64,000 bases of DNA, taken from the NCBI GenBank assembly GCA_003586115.2, contig QVOM02000119.1, positions 48,261,428 through 48,325,427 on the forward strand. The letters run 5' to 3'. Within the stretch, counting starts at the first letter, position 1, and each line of letters starts with the position of its first letter. The notes below the pieces were generated by a model that was not told where the DNA came from, searched no databases, and worked only from the letters and a program-made list of their open reading frames with translations. The translations under genes were made by a program, and so were the position numbers. This DNA is from Salvator merianae. Its lineage: Eukaryota; Chordata; Lepidosauria; Squamata; Teiidae. Positions 10,776 through 22,845 of this stretch are shown here, in pieces.

Positions 10776-13259
10776 TTTTTTTATTGCATTTGGACTCAGC
10801 CATAATTCCATAAAAAGTAAATTCAAGCTCTTTTCCAAAATCAGGAAGTCTTCTTTTAGTAGCACAGCCGATCAGGACAACAAAAGAGCTGTCAACTGAA
10901 TCAGTGTCACTCTTTTCCAGATCAGGAGCTAAAAATTGAGCCTCCAGGGTTAAGCCTCTTTTTGATCCTGTGAAATTTCCACTATTTACTCAGCTACAGC
11001 TGCACCATCCGGGCTAAGGAAGCTGTTTGTTCATATCTTGTCTGTCCATTTTAAAGCTATTCAGAATTTTCCTGTTTCCTTTCAGCCCGATATTAAATAA
11101 GGTAAAGTTTTAGATTGACGTTTTCCTTTTGGATTTATGATGTATTTAGATTATTGTCCAAAAGACCTTTGCAACTGTTTCTCAGACCAAAGTTTTAAAG
11201 AATTACTCTCTTGTCTTCTATGATGTTGTTGAGTAGAGATATGTAAAATGGCACACTGGTCGAACCAACCGAAAGAGTCTTTCTTCACTTCAGCTAGCTC
11301 ATGACCTGTAATCACCTGTAGGTAATTTGGGGGGCTGTTGGGGATGGGCAAAATATCAATAGGGTATTGTAATGTCCGTTGGCTTTCTGCCCTACTTTGC
11401 AGTCTCTGGAACCCAGCTGAACTCATGGAAGCATCCTCATGGGCGTCTGCTGAAGGTGGACTAGCCCATGCAAAGACTGGAAAAGAACGAAAATACTATT
11501 TAGCATTTAGTATTTTGCACTTTGGCAAAAAAACGTAAGGAAAAAAGCTTGCAGTGCAAGTCTTCCAGGAGTTGTAAATGTTGTTTCTAGTTTTACCCAT
11601 TGTGGTTTTTAGATATAAATGGCTCACTGAAAGATCCTGAGAAAGAAAGCAAAGGAAGAAAGAGTGAAAGGTGAGATCATATCTGTCTGCCTTTGTATAA
11701 AAATGAGAAATGAAGTTGTTATGAGATGTGTAGAGATTGGAAGCACAGCAGAAATCCATTGAGACATACATTTGAGATAATTCTTTGTCTCTGCTATCTT
11801 GCAAACAGTTATGGAGAGTGTTGCATTTAAGAGAAATTATTAGAAAATTTTTCTACTATCCTGAACAAAGAAATCTGAAGTACTTTAGACAGAGGCGTAT
11901 TGCCAGTTACACTCAGCTGTATGTGATTCATGCTTGATAAAGTGTGTGGGAAGTTCACTTCATAATGTAAATAAAGGCAAGCTTCAACCTGAGTTAAAAT
12001 CTGAATTGTCTGAAACTTCTGAATTAAATGGCAGTGTCTGAGACTGCTGAAAAATTACTGTGGAGTTTCTGTGGAAAAGCTGGTGATCTGTGAGATCATT
12101 TAATATATTTGCTAGAAACTAAGATGGCTGCTGATTCAGATAGATAGCCTAAGGCTCAAAGAAGTAGTATTTGTGACATATTGCATTGCAGTAAAAACAA
12201 ACAAACAAAAAAAGAAAACCTAGCTTTGGCAGGGGTATTTTTAATGACTGGGTTGTTGCATGGGCAAGACATCTGGAAGACCAACATTCAAATCTCTGCT
12301 CAGCTGCAGAAGTACACTGATTAATCTCAAGCCATGTGTTTGTTTTGGCCTGCACCTAAACAGTCAATAATGGACATCTCTCAAGCATTCATGGGGCCCA
12401 GCAGAAAGGTGTTCCTGCTTGCAGGCCACCTTCAAGGTCTTTGGAGGTGCCCGACATGCAGGGCCAAAGAAACAACTTTGAGGGTAGATTATGCCCTCAG
12501 CTGCCTGATCCACCACCATGTAGCACCAGAGGAGGCGAATTACCAGGGGCAATTTCTATATGTCCCATTTTAGCCTTGGACGAAAAATTGCCAACATCTG
12601 GTCCTGTTTCTGATCTGATGCTAAACCACAATAGGCAGAAACATCACAGTTGTGGAACTTCCATTACTTTGCTGCAAGGTTCTCAGAGTTTATGAGGTAC
12701 CACAGATAACCTCAGCCCCACTACTTAGACCACATATTTGCTGGCTATCTGGATGCAGCCTCAGATTACCCTACATAACAGAGGTGTCGTGAATATAAAA
12801 GCGAAAAGGAGGCGGGAGAATAACATTCACCATCCTGAGATCTTTGAAAGAAAGATGAGATATAATTGCAAAACTATAAAAATAAAACAGAGAAATGGTA
12901 ACATGCTTTCTTTGGGGAACCCTGTGAAAGAATTAGTAAGTTTTAAATGTTAACATTTCTGATGCATACTGATGACCTAATGGCAGACCTTAGACTTAAC
13001 TATATAGAGTAATAGATGTAGGTAGATTTTTAGATTGCATTGAAAGGATGCATGCTATTCTAGAGTAACCTCTTGAGATCCTAGAACAGCCTTGTCTATC
13101 CTAGTGTTTCCTGGATGATGATAGATTACAGATCTGATCATTCTAGACTACAGATCTGATCATTCTTGATCACAGGGCCATGAACTCAGGAATTAATGAG
13201 AATGGGAATCCAAAACCTCTAAAGACTATTTTAGAGGCTGAAATGGATATAAAATCAAA

Positions 13260-13690
13260 GGACCTGTTTGCATTTCAGTGCTAGTGATCATCCAGATGCT
13301 CACTAGCACAGTGCACCCGCATTTTGTGGAAGCCCTAGTGATCAGGAGCATCTGCAGACATTCCCAATTGCTACTAGCTGTGCGCAATTAAAACACGGTC
13401 CACAGCTATACTGGGAGCAGCTGGACTTCTCCTGGTATGCAGTTTTTGCACCTACTTCAGGGTGAATGCTGCAGGCCATGGTGCGGTGTGGCTGTGCACT
13501 CGTGTGGCACGTCCCTAGTCGCCATGGCTGTGGCTGGATGTTTCCGCAGCCACTGTCATGGCAGGCGGCCAGCATTTGCACTGTGAGTCCTGGAAGCCTG
13601 GTTCTGGGCTGTTCCAGCCCTTGCAGTGCAGATGGCCACTGCCCTGCAGTGACTGTTCCACCTTAGAATGGGATAAGTGTGAAAAGGCCC
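13260..13690. mobile_element. Candidate inverted-repeat DNA element
   Basis: The left end GGACCTGTTTGCATTT partly matches the reverse-complemented right end GGGCCTTTTCACACTT, and AAA flanks both sides as a possible 3-bp target duplication. The interior is GC-rich and contains several short inverted repeats around CACTAGCACAGTG. The terminal match is weak, so this is tentative. Confidence 0.35.
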
Positions 13691-14382
13691 AAAGATACTA
13701 AGTTTTAAGATTACAGTCTGTCTGAAGATTTTTCTTTCCACTGCGACTCAGCCCTGGTTAAAAGAAGGATTTTCAGGGAAGCTAGGCTTCTGGGTATAAA
13801 AATTTCCAGCTTAGGTTCCTTCTCTACTCTGAGCAGTCTGGGAAAACTCTTATTGCAAAGCTCTAGACATCATCGTACTGTTTTTCCTCAGCTTCTTTTC
13901 CTAATCACAAACTTCCCTGAAACTGACTTTGACAGAAACTTTTGGCTAATGGGAAAGAGGTCTGAAGACAGAAATATTTTTGGGTTGGATAAGTTCCCAG
14001 ACTGATGTGGGTTCTGCCATTGCTTCATGACTGGGAAAGAAGTATGAGATTGGCAAGTTCCATCCAAGGGATGAGCAAGAGAATATCATGCCCCAGCTTG
14101 TTTCACCTGTATGTTAAGGCAACCGCTCAGTTTGCTATTCGAATACTAAGGTGGATGGAACCTTTTCAAGTTTGTTTGACAGAGCACCTTTACATTTTGC
14201 AAGCAGCAGGAGAAAGTCTTCCTCATAAAGAGAGAATACGAATGTTTAGTTTCTGTGTGGAAGGTAATGATTGTTCATGGTAGCAAAACTTTCATTAATT
14301 GTGGAAGTTCCCCAAGCTAACTGAAGGAAAGGGAAGGCTGCTGTTTTAACAGAAGAATCTGTGATGCAGTGTTGAGAAGGTT

Positions 14383-14665
14383 GAGAGGAGAGGACCATGT
14401 ATTGGAGCTTCAGCTGAGCCTGTTTGCCTTTGCCATTGCCACACCCTTCCCCAGTCATGTGTAAGAGCTCTGGCTGCTTTGGCTGGGGCTGAGAGGAGAA
14501 GACCATGTCTTGGAGCTTTTGTTGAGCCTGCTTGCCTTTGCCATGCCCTCCCCTAGGTGGGTATAAGAACTGTGGCTGCTTTAAGCTGGGATTGAGGGAA
14601 GACATCTCTGCTGGGTTGTGCAGTTGAGTTTGGGTCTCTGTACCACACCCTTCACCAGGCACATA
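14383..14665. repeat. Tandem repeat, about 108-bp unit, about 2.7 copies
   Basis: The blocks GAGAGGAGAGGACCATGT (14383) and GAGAGGAGAAGACCATGT (14491) are 108 bp apart. A third, diverged block begins near 14594. Within the units, TTGGAGCTT, GAGCCTG-TTGCCTTTGCCA and AAGAGCTCTGGCTGCTTT repeat in register. The minus strand stays open through most of it, giving a repeated KGKQAQ-KLQ-MV-SSQP peptide. Because 108 is a multiple of three, a shared open frame is expected by chance more easily. It abuts the dispersed repeat at 14676. Confidence 0.75.
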
Positions 14666-14675
14666 GATCATCTCT

Positions 14676-14800
14676 TGTGCATCTGATGAAGTAGCCTTAG
14701 TTTACGAAAGCTTATGCTACTAACTTCTGTCCTTCTGTTAGTCTCTAAGGTGCTACTAGAGCCCTTTGCTAACTGGTCAAAGACTAACACAGCTACATCT
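14676..14800 (+). repeat. Dispersed repeat copy with AGTCTCTAAGGTGC-type core
   Basis: The copy contains CATCTGATGAAGTAG, ACGAAAGCTTATGCTAC, GTTAGTCTCTAAGGTGCTAC and AAAGACTAACACAGCTACAT. It is the better-preserved of the two copies (the other is at 10160-10285). It lies directly after the 108-bp tandem repeat. Confidence 0.7.
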
Positions 14801-14879
14801 TTTCAGATGCTATTTTTGTAATGGAGATGGTGCTGCATTATTGTTGCTATAGTGTTTTACATTTTGAATCACTTATAAA

Positions 14880-14971
14880 TTGATTCGTGTTTTCTTGTTA
14901 CTTTGTTAACCACCTTGAACCATGTTTGGAAAGGTAGTATGTAAATAAATTGATTGATTGATGGATCTCAG
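14880..14971 (+). mobile_element. LINE 3' tail with ATTG microsatellite end
   Basis: TTAACCACCTTGAACC followed by a TAAATAAATTGATTGATTGATGG end has the form of a non-LTR retrotransposon 3' tail ending in short tandem repeats. No coding part is recognised next to it. Confidence 0.45.
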
Positions 14972-15709
14972 CTAAAAGATCAAGAGGAGATAAATGAGTA
15001 ATAAGGTATTAGGAATCCTCCTTGTATCTCAACTAGCAGAGACACTTGCATATATTAATAAAAGGGTATTAGACTAGAGAGGAAACAATTATATAGTGCT
15101 ATGGATGATGTTGGCTTTGAAGAGCATCAGATATTAAGAGTACATTCCTAACACTGACTACATAGTACAGACCAGAATAAATATCTCCCATAATATAGGA
15201 TAAAATGTAGTAGCATCTACAAATATGTTTGGGAAAATAATTGCCAAAATATTATTATATTAATTAGCCAGAACTATTGCTTGGAGGAGTCTTGGAAACA
15301 GCCCCAAAGGGTGTTGCATTTTTTGTTGGGTTTAACACTGTGGTCTGAAGGCAAAACAAAGTTCACGTTTAATTTTGAATAAAGTCACTCTGTTTAAAAA
15401 AAAAATCAATATTTTTTAATAAATAACTGGGGCAAATATGATTGGAAATTGAGAACACAAAAGCATTATATTATAAAACCTGTGGCCTGTGATAGGGTTG
15501 TTCACTTTAGGAAACTATTCAGCTATATGAAGGTGTCAGTTTATTAAACTGGATCAGATCCAACAAAACAATTTCCAAGACTCATTTTTAAAGGAAAGCT
15601 TTTAACTAGTTTATATTATGAAAAAATGTCATCAACTATATGGACAGCATACACTAAAGTTACAGTAAATCAAGTAACTGAGGACAAGTGACAGTTGATA
15701 ACATTGTAC

Positions 15710-16230
15710 ATCACGAACTCAGGCTGCAATATCTAGCCTCTTCAGCCTTGAAAGATAGCATTTAAGAGGGATCTGACTGAAGTATATAAAATCATGCATG
15801 GTGTGGAAAAGGTGGATAGAGGAAAAAATATTTTCTCTACTACACATTACTAGAATCAGAGGGCACTCTATAAGGCTGACAGGCTGGAGAGTTAGCACCA
15901 ACGGGAAGTAGGTCATTGGAATTTACTATCAGAAGAGGTAGTGACAGCAACCAGACTGGATAGTTTTAAGAATGGATTGGACAGATTCATGAAAGTCAGG
16001 TGTATCAATGGCTACTAGAATGGATGCCTAGATACATCCTCAAGCTTGTAAAGACAGGCAGGATGCCTCTAAAGACCATTTGCAGGGAATCAAGAACAGG
16101 TGAAGGTGTAGCCTTTGTCTTCTGTTTGAGAATGCACAGAAGCAGTTGGTGGGCCACGGTGTGAGACAGGATGCTGCCTAGATGGGCTGTGGCCTGAACC
16201 AGCAGGGCTCCTCTTATGTTCTTATCACCT
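15710..16230 (+). mobile_element. CR1 LINE 3' fragment
   Basis: The copy includes AAAATCATGCATGGTGTGGA, GGAATTTACTATCAGAAGAGG, TCAATGGCTACTAGAATGG and the 3' end GGGCTCCTCTTATGTTCTTAT. These are hallmarks of the sauropsid CR1 C-terminal and 3' region. Related copies lie at 22846-24025 (plus) and 29703-30370 (minus). It is too diverged to encode protein. Confidence 0.8.
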
Positions 16231-16773
16231 TTTATGCAAACATTTTTACAGACTCCTAGACACATATTCTTTGGGTGGATTAGAAATCTGGCAGAGATAA
16301 CAGCTTTAAGTATCTGTTTTGTCTGCTGTTTATAAATGTCACATATAAAAATAGCAGTTCTTAAACCTCCTGCTAAGTAATATGAAGCAAATGGATTTTC
16401 GGCTAAGGAGGCCGTCTGTTTTTAAATTGTCTTGTTGTCATATTAAAAATATATACCAATTTCTTTGGGCTTTTGCTCAGCACTAAGGGAAACTACCAAT
16501 ACAAGACTTTTCTTTCCAATGTCTAGGCTGAAGCTGGAGTAATGTGCAAAATTCCTTAAAACTAGTGGCAAGAAATTATTGAAGTTATTCTGCAGAATCT
16601 GAAGCATCACTGTTTGGCCATCTTCAGGCTAGACATTAGAAAGGCAGGAGAGAAAAGTCTATCATCCAAGCTTCTGGGGAGCAGCATTTCACTGTTTATT
16701 CGTAGCAACAGAGATAGCCTTTCCCAGATTAGTAGCACTTATGCGATTTTCCTTTCCCCAAAACATTTTCTAT

Positions 16774-17957
16774 GGCTGCGTTCCGACACGGCATTTAATC
16801 AGTTTACAGGCCATCTTCAGTTCCTGCTGGCCCGACATGATCTTGCTGTTCTGAAGTTTTTCTGGACTAAATTGGCGAAATCCGGACTATTTTGTATTCG
16901 GATTTAATGAGTTCTCAAGCCGTTCCAGATCGCTAGCCCGCTTTACTTTGCAATGTGGGAACGGGGAAGGAGACTATTTGGGAGGGACCGTACTTTTGGG
17001 GGTGGTGGTGCAGAGGGAGGGATCCCTATTTTGTGCCATCCAACGACAGACTTTGTGGGTGGGCAGGAAGCACAGTAGTTTCCTCTGCCTCCATTATCTC
17101 CCCTTCCGTCGCTGCCAGGGGAAAAGAAACCGTCGTCCTTCTTACTTCACTAAGCTGCGGTCCTTTCTCTCTTTTTATCCCCCGTTCAACACTGCCAGGA
17201 AGAAATTAAAGGCTTCCTCCACTTCTGTCTGCTCTTTAAACCCAAAAATAAACTGCGTCTGTTTGGGGTTGCAGTCCTCTTGCCCCAACAAAGAATCCAC
17301 TCAAGATGAGATTTGGAGTCGGCAGCACACAGCTACACAGCGGGGACACATGCCGCTGCAGATGTCTCGAGGGGAGATGAGGCAGAGTCCTTTTGCTGGC
17401 AATGAACTGCACTGTCAAGATAGTAGAGCCCCCCCCCCACGTTCCCTCCCCACGTTTCCCCTTCGTCATGGACCTCGTCCTGCTTTTGTGCTACTTTTAA
17501 ATTGCGCCATTGCGCAAAAGTGCACTTGCAAGGGAACAGAAATAGCCATCAGCCCTTTAAAAAGCTTAATTGTGCGATACACACAGTTTTAAAGTTCTGC
17601 TTGTGTAGATAGAGGCTGTAGTGGGGAGAAGGAGCAAATGGCGAATGACTAGTAACGCTGCCAAGTGAATCCTTGTTCTGAGGCAGCAGTGGGGACATAC
17701 GGAGAGCGGAGCTTGACTTTCCCGCCCCTGTGACGTCAAGATTTGAACGCTGGGACTGCAGCCAATCACTGACTGCACAGGGAGGAGAATTTGACGTGGG
17801 GTGGAAGCAGAAAAGGTACTGTTTCTCTGTGCCAAGCAAGAACGAGCAAGTACGAATTGAGTCCGTGTTAAACTGTAACTGTGGGAACAATCAGAAGACG
17901 AATTCAGTCCTTGTACTCTTCTGATACGGATTAAATTTACAATGTCGGACCGCGGCC
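16774..17957. mobile_element. GC-rich terminal-inverted-repeat element, 1.18 kb, non-autonomous
   Basis: The left end GGCTGCGTTCCGACACGG matches the reverse-complemented right end, GGCCGCGGTCCGACATTG, and both arms continue to ATTTAATC. TAT flanks both sides as a 3-bp target duplication. No transposase is encoded. A 214-codon frame at 16948-17592 has no recognisable family and probably reflects base composition. The interior near 17719-17766 carries TTTCCCGCCC, the full CRE palindrome TGACGTCA and a CCAAT box. The 3-bp duplication would suit a PIF/Harbinger-like origin, though TAT is not its usual target. Confidence 0.7.
17719..17766 (+). promoter_or_regulatory. Promoter-like cluster: E2F-like, CRE and CCAAT motifs
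   Basis: Within 48 bp the sequence holds TTTCCCGCCC (E2F-like), TGACGTCA (17731-17738, full CRE palindrome) and CCAAT (17762-17766). It lies inside a transposable element about 2.6 kb upstream of FGD6 exon 2. Motifs are seen; promoter activity is inference. Confidence 0.4.
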
Positions 17958-18105
17958 TATAGTTTTAGAGATATTAAGAACTGTGTTTTTGATAACCACC
18001 TTGTAATGTTATTTTCCAAGTGTTAGGAATGCCATTTCTCTATGAAAATAGCATTTTATGACTACATATGGTTTTGAGGACCATTTACTCATCCAGTTTA
18101 AAACT

Positions 18106-19510
18106 ATATTTTATTTATTTATTTAAGGATTTATATCTCGCCTTTCACCAGAAGGCCCAGGGCAGGTTACAATAATATATATGATAACCTAAAATATTTT
18201 TAAGAATTAACCCTCCCTCCATTTCTGGCAGGACAACACTCAGAGAAACCTAAACACCAAAGGCCTGGGTAAAGAGGTATGTTTTAACCAGGCACCAAAA
18301 ATATATATATAATGTTACAGCATTGTGAACGTCTGGAGGCTGTTCCAGAGTCTGGGGGCCACCACAAAAAAGACCCTCTTGCAAGTCATTGCCCCTTGCA
18401 CCTCTGAAAGATGTGGAACTAAAAGAAGACCCTCTCCTGGAGATCTCAGTACTTGGACATGTCTATATGGGAAAAGGTGCTTTTTCAGATAACTGGGGTA
18501 CAAGCCATTTAGGGCTTTGTATGTTAGCATCAATATCTTGAATTAGACTCGGTACAAAGTAAGCACCAGTGCAGATCTTTCAAGACTTGTGATGTGTATC
18601 CAAGCAGAAACTCCCATCAGTAGTCAAGGTGCTGCATTCTGCACTAGCTCCTGCTTTGGGACTATCTTCAACAGTAGCCCCATGTAGACCACATAAGAGC
18701 AGTCTAATCTGGAGGTCACCAGACCATGAGTCACCATGGCCAAATTATTCCTGTCCAGAAAAGGCTGAAGCTGGTGAACCAGTCAGAGATGGAAGTAGGC
18801 ACTCCTGGCTGCCATTGCCACCTGGTTCTCAAATGATGGTGATGAAGCCAGGAGCAGCCCCAGATCAGGCATCTGTTCTTTCTAGGGCAAAGTGACCCCA
18901 TCTACTATTGGGTGCTTCTTAACTTCCTGGACTCAGACCCCATGGCACACAGTACCTCTGTCTCGTTTGGATTCAGCTTCAATTTATTGGCCCACATCCA
19001 GCCCATCACTGCCTCCAGGCAACAACTGAACACTTGAATGGCCTCCCCTGACTCAGAAGAAATGGAGAGACAGAGTTCAGTGTCATCAGTGTAGTAATAG
19101 TACCTCACTCCAAAACTCCTAATGACCTCCCCCTGCAGCTTCATATAGATGTTAAACAGCATAGGAGACAAAACCAACCCTTGGGTAACTCCACATGAAA
19201 GTTCTGGGGCATCAAACAAGTCCCCTATTGCTACTTTCTGGAATCTATCTCAGACAAAAGAAGAAAACCACCGTAAAACAGTCCCTCTAAGTCCCAATCC
19301 CTGAAGCCGCTCCAATAGAATACTGTGGACAATGGTCTCAAAAGCCTCTGAGAGATCAAGGAGAACCAACGGGGTTACATTGCCCCTGTCCCTCTCCTGA
19401 TAAAGATCATCCATCAGGGCAACCAAGGCAGATTGGAATGGGTCTAGATAATCCATTTCCTCCATACATGCCTGCAATTGGGAAACCACCACCTTTTCCA
19501 ACACCTTGCT
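18106..19510 (-). mobile_element. L2/CR1-clade LINE, minus strand, decayed
   Basis: Three minus-strand frames carry successive parts of a reverse transcriptase ORF. At 19250-19504 the protein includes LVLLDLSEAFETIVHSILLE. At 18905-19219 it includes LSPMLFNIYMK, a degenerate YADD motif (YTDDTELCLS) and NKLKLNPNETEVLC. At 18315-18533 it includes LTYKALNGLYPSYLKKHLFP and APRLWNSL. The 3' end on this strand is the AAATAAATAAATA-rich tail near 18106. Frames are broken by stops. Related copies lie at 52300-53100 and 59455-59705. Confidence 0.85.
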
Positions 19511-20346
19511 CCAAAAGTGAATTTAACCATTGGGCAATAGTTACCTAATACCTCTGGATCCAGAGAGGTTCTCTTTCAGAAAATGGCCAGCCATTAAGCA
19601 TGCAAATTAAGCAAAACTAATATAAGACATGGTATGTTAAAGTAATTAAAGTTGATAGTATAGGATTTCAGTTTAAAATAACACTGTCTGACATTATCCA
19701 TTCAGACTCCAATGTTTATGCAGTATTCATTAAAAAAAAAAACCCTGTCATAACAGTAAAGAGATAAGTTGTGAAGATAAAGGTGGTTGATTTGACTTTA
19801 GGGATTTTTTAATCTAAAATAGCTTTCAAAAGTATATGTTATACTCTGCAAAGTTCTTAGTTCAGAAGAAAAGTGCTAACCAATACCTTGAGAGGCTACA
19901 ACTAAATAACTTAAGATCTAATGGTACCTGCTTTGAGAGTTGCTGAGGTAAAAATGGCCACATCTTAAATCACCCAAATAACAACTTACAGGCAGTATGC
20001 AAAGCATACTTTAGTATTTTGAGCAAAAAGTGCAATGTAAAGTTACAACATGTGATTATAAAATGGTGATACAAGCGTTTTTTTGTTCTGCAACTGGTGT
20101 TTTGTATAGTACTTGGTTTAAAGCTAATAGCAGTAGCAGCCAGCTGCTTTAAGCCTTGGTGTTTGCGCCGCGTGCGAAGCGTACCATAGCCGTTCACGGG
20201 GCCTCCGGGCCTCCATACTGCCTCAGCAGGTTGACCAGACTGTATGTGTTTTCCTAGATTGTATTTTTGTCACTTACACTGTTCATTAAAATCACCTTGA
20301 CCAACCTAATACTATTTTCCTTCTTTTTCTTCCCTTTCTCTTTTAG

Positions 20347-22702
20347 AAATTAGAAAGCCACCAGTGGCCCCCAAACCAAAATTTGTGGTAGGACTAAAAG
20401 TAGTGCCACCCCCTGTGGCACCTAAACCAGATGTGGTTCTAGCAGAGGTTCTGCAATCTACAAAGAAAACAAAACCAGCAATAGCACCAAAACCAAAGAT
20501 TCTCAAGTGCTCCTCTGTTCCTGAAGTTAAAACTGCACCACCATGTTTGAATAAAATTTATAAAAGCTTGGAAGAAAGTTCAAGAGACTCTTCTGAATAC
20601 TTACTTCATTTGAATTACAAAAATGGAACCCCAGGAGATAATACTGCTTACATTATATCAGTGTGTTCATGCAATTTTGAATGCATTCATAAAATTGGAA
20701 ATGGTGAGAATATATGCAAAAACCCAACCATATTTGAACAGTTGGAAAACTTAGAGAACATTGATATAGGTGAACAGTCATCACCACCTCTGAAATCTAA
20801 GGCAATCCTGGATGGCCATAATGAAAAAAATATAACTAAAAATAGGGTAGTTTTAAAGGCTAATTTTCTGGAGGAAAAACTGAAAGATGTTCTCACACAA
20901 AGTGTTTTCCCCTGTAGCAGTTGTTCAAAGCAGAAAGTAGAAAAAGGTAATATTATTAGTGATTCTGACAACAGTGTTAAAATAGAATGTGCAGACATTG
21001 CACTATCTGGTGCTGAGGAAATCATGGACAATTCAAACAACCAAGCGGAGACAACTGACGTTGAGGTAGACAGTTCAGAAAGTTCTCCCCTTCCTCCAGA
21101 AACCATCAACAGATGCCCTTATTCCCTTGATTCATCAGCTCTGGACAATATGAATAGTAGAGGCACAGCCACAAAGGCGGAAAATGATTCTGCATTTGGA
21201 ACGGAGTCTCTGCCACCTATGAAATCTCTTCCTGTCCCAAGGCCAAGAAAATTGCGTGTACCTCTAGGTCTAGTCCGGCAAGATGGCATAGATATCCCAG
21301 GAGAGGGAACAAAAGAAATAAATGCTTCTGAGTATCGCTCTGCTGCGTTTCCAGAACACTTAAGTGTAAAACAAACAAAAATTAATGTTCTTGTTCAAAG
21401 TGTTTCCTATAATGATCAGAGCCTCACTTGTGCTATTGATAAGCCTGAGCCTATAAGAAAAAATCATCAGGCAACAGAGTCAAAAAAACTCATTCCACAG
21501 GACAGTTTGCCTGAGGTTTTACATGAAAACTCTCACCTGCTAGAAAATGTTGAACAATCTCTGAACCTTGACGCTATAAATTTTGCCAGCAGTACCAAAG
21601 AGGATGCCTGTATATTGCTTGCTAATGACAACAGTGGCTTTGTAAGGTGTAGTAATCTCTCTATGAGTTTGCCTAAGCAGATAAAATTATCATGCAATCA
21701 GCAGTTGCCTGCCATTGACAGCCTCAACAATTTTGCACCGAAAAAAGAAGATAAAGGCATTCATGTAAAAAGTGAAAATTCACCAAGGATCATTCCAAAA
21801 AAACCTCAGAGGCACAGCATTCCAGCTGCTGGACTGCTGAAAAAAGCAGCATCAGAGGAACTTATAGATAGAAGCTCCTACCTTACCACTGAAGAAAAAC
21901 GGTCTGATATTCCTATGGAAAGACCTCCCATAGAGCATTTGTTAGCTCAAGAACAAAGCGAGTTTTGTCACACTCCAAAGACACATCTGGAGAAACCAGT
22001 TTGGAAATTACCTCATCCGATTCTTCCATTTTCAGGCAGCCCAGAAGCCTTAAAGAACAAGAATGCCAAAAACTCTGAACGTTTAAGTGCCATGACGAAA
22101 CCTCGAGCCAAATCCTTATCTTCTGTAGATATGGACAGAATACACAAGCCTTCAAAAGAGCCCTCAAAGAAAAATTGTTTGAAGAAATTTCTGAACATGA
22201 AACTATCTGTTTGCCTAATGAAAAGTGATTTCCAAAAATACTTGACTAAGGGCAATCAAGCAACAGATAATACTACTGTTACTGCTTCTAGTGGGGAAGC
22301 ACCTTGTAAAACTCAGAATATAACTAGTACCAGTGGGAAAAAGCACAAACCTTCAAAGGCGCATTCTGCAGAAATAGTTGGCCTGTTTTCACAGAAGGGA
22401 AAGCAGCGATCCAGAGATAAGGATGATATAAAAAATAATCAGAGGTCCCAGTCTTTAGATGAACCAACTTCTACATCCCAGCAAAATCTGAATTCTGTTA
22501 CACACCACTATATACCAGAATATGAAAACGTGACCCATTATGAAGAAATCCCGGAGTATGAGAACCTGCCTTTTAAAATGTTCCCTGGCAAGAACTCGTG
22601 TGTTGAGTGGAATAGCTGTAATACCACTGAAGGTGATGATGCTAATATATACGAGGCAGAGGAACCATATGAAGCTACAGGAAGTTGTTCACAGTCTGGC
22701 AG
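20347..22702 (+). CDS. FGD6: FGD6 exon 2, giant exon encoding the N-terminal half
   Basis: This 2356-nt exon encodes residues 5 to 790, from TTTTAG at 20341-20346 to the CAG-GTAAGA donor at 22703. The protein is Ser/Lys/Glu-rich and looks disordered. Three APKP motifs occur near residues 12-15, 29-32 and 51-54 (VAPKPKF, VAPKPDV, IAPKPKI), likely SH3-type ligands. Blocks that match human FGD6 as I recall it include MSLPKQIKL, IIPKKPQRHSIPAAGLLKKA, KPVWKLPHPILPFSG and KPRAKSLSSVDMD. Near the C-terminal end are twin PEYEN motifs (about 728-732 and 740-744) and NIYEAEEPYEA, candidate tyrosine-phosphorylation or adaptor sites. Other parts diverge strongly, as expected for a disordered region. No stop or frameshift is present. 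Confidence 0.97.
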
Positions 22703-22845
22703 GTAAGATACTAAGAGGTTTAACTTGCTCTTTTGGAAAGTGTTTCCTAAATTTCTGTACAACTTCAGTTACACATCTTTTTTGTTTGTTCGTTTCATGT
22801 TGGAACTAATATCTATAACTGATTTTAACTGTAATCCAGTCCTGC

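Larger units (their letters stand above)
3442..20346 (+). other. FGD6: FGD6 intron 1
   Basis: This 16.9-kb intron holds several separately listed elements: an inverted-repeat element (5767-6254), a candidate one (13260-13690), a tandem repeat (14383-14665), two copies of a dispersed sauropsid-type repeat (10160-10285, 14676-14800), a CR1 3' end (15710-16230), a large GC-rich terminal-inverted-repeat element (16774-17957) and an L2/CR1-clade LINE (18106-19510). The segments 3720-5760, 6260-10150, 10780-13250 and 19510-20340 show no feature I can support beyond simple AT-rich sequence. Its 3' end is a pyrimidine tract with TTTTAG at 20341-20346. Confidence 0.85.

Noticed and set aside
14246..14671. 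141-codon minus-strand frame
   Set aside because: It is the translation of a 108-bp tandem repeat. A unit divisible by three keeps a frame open without selection.
16948..17592. 214-codon plus-strand open frame
   Set aside because: It lies wholly inside a terminal-inverted-repeat element, has no family I recognise and low-complexity composition, and GC richness explains the length.
18905..19504. Reverse-transcriptase-like frames as functional genes
   Set aside because: The catalytic motif is degenerate, the frames are broken by stops, and the layout fits a dead LINE.
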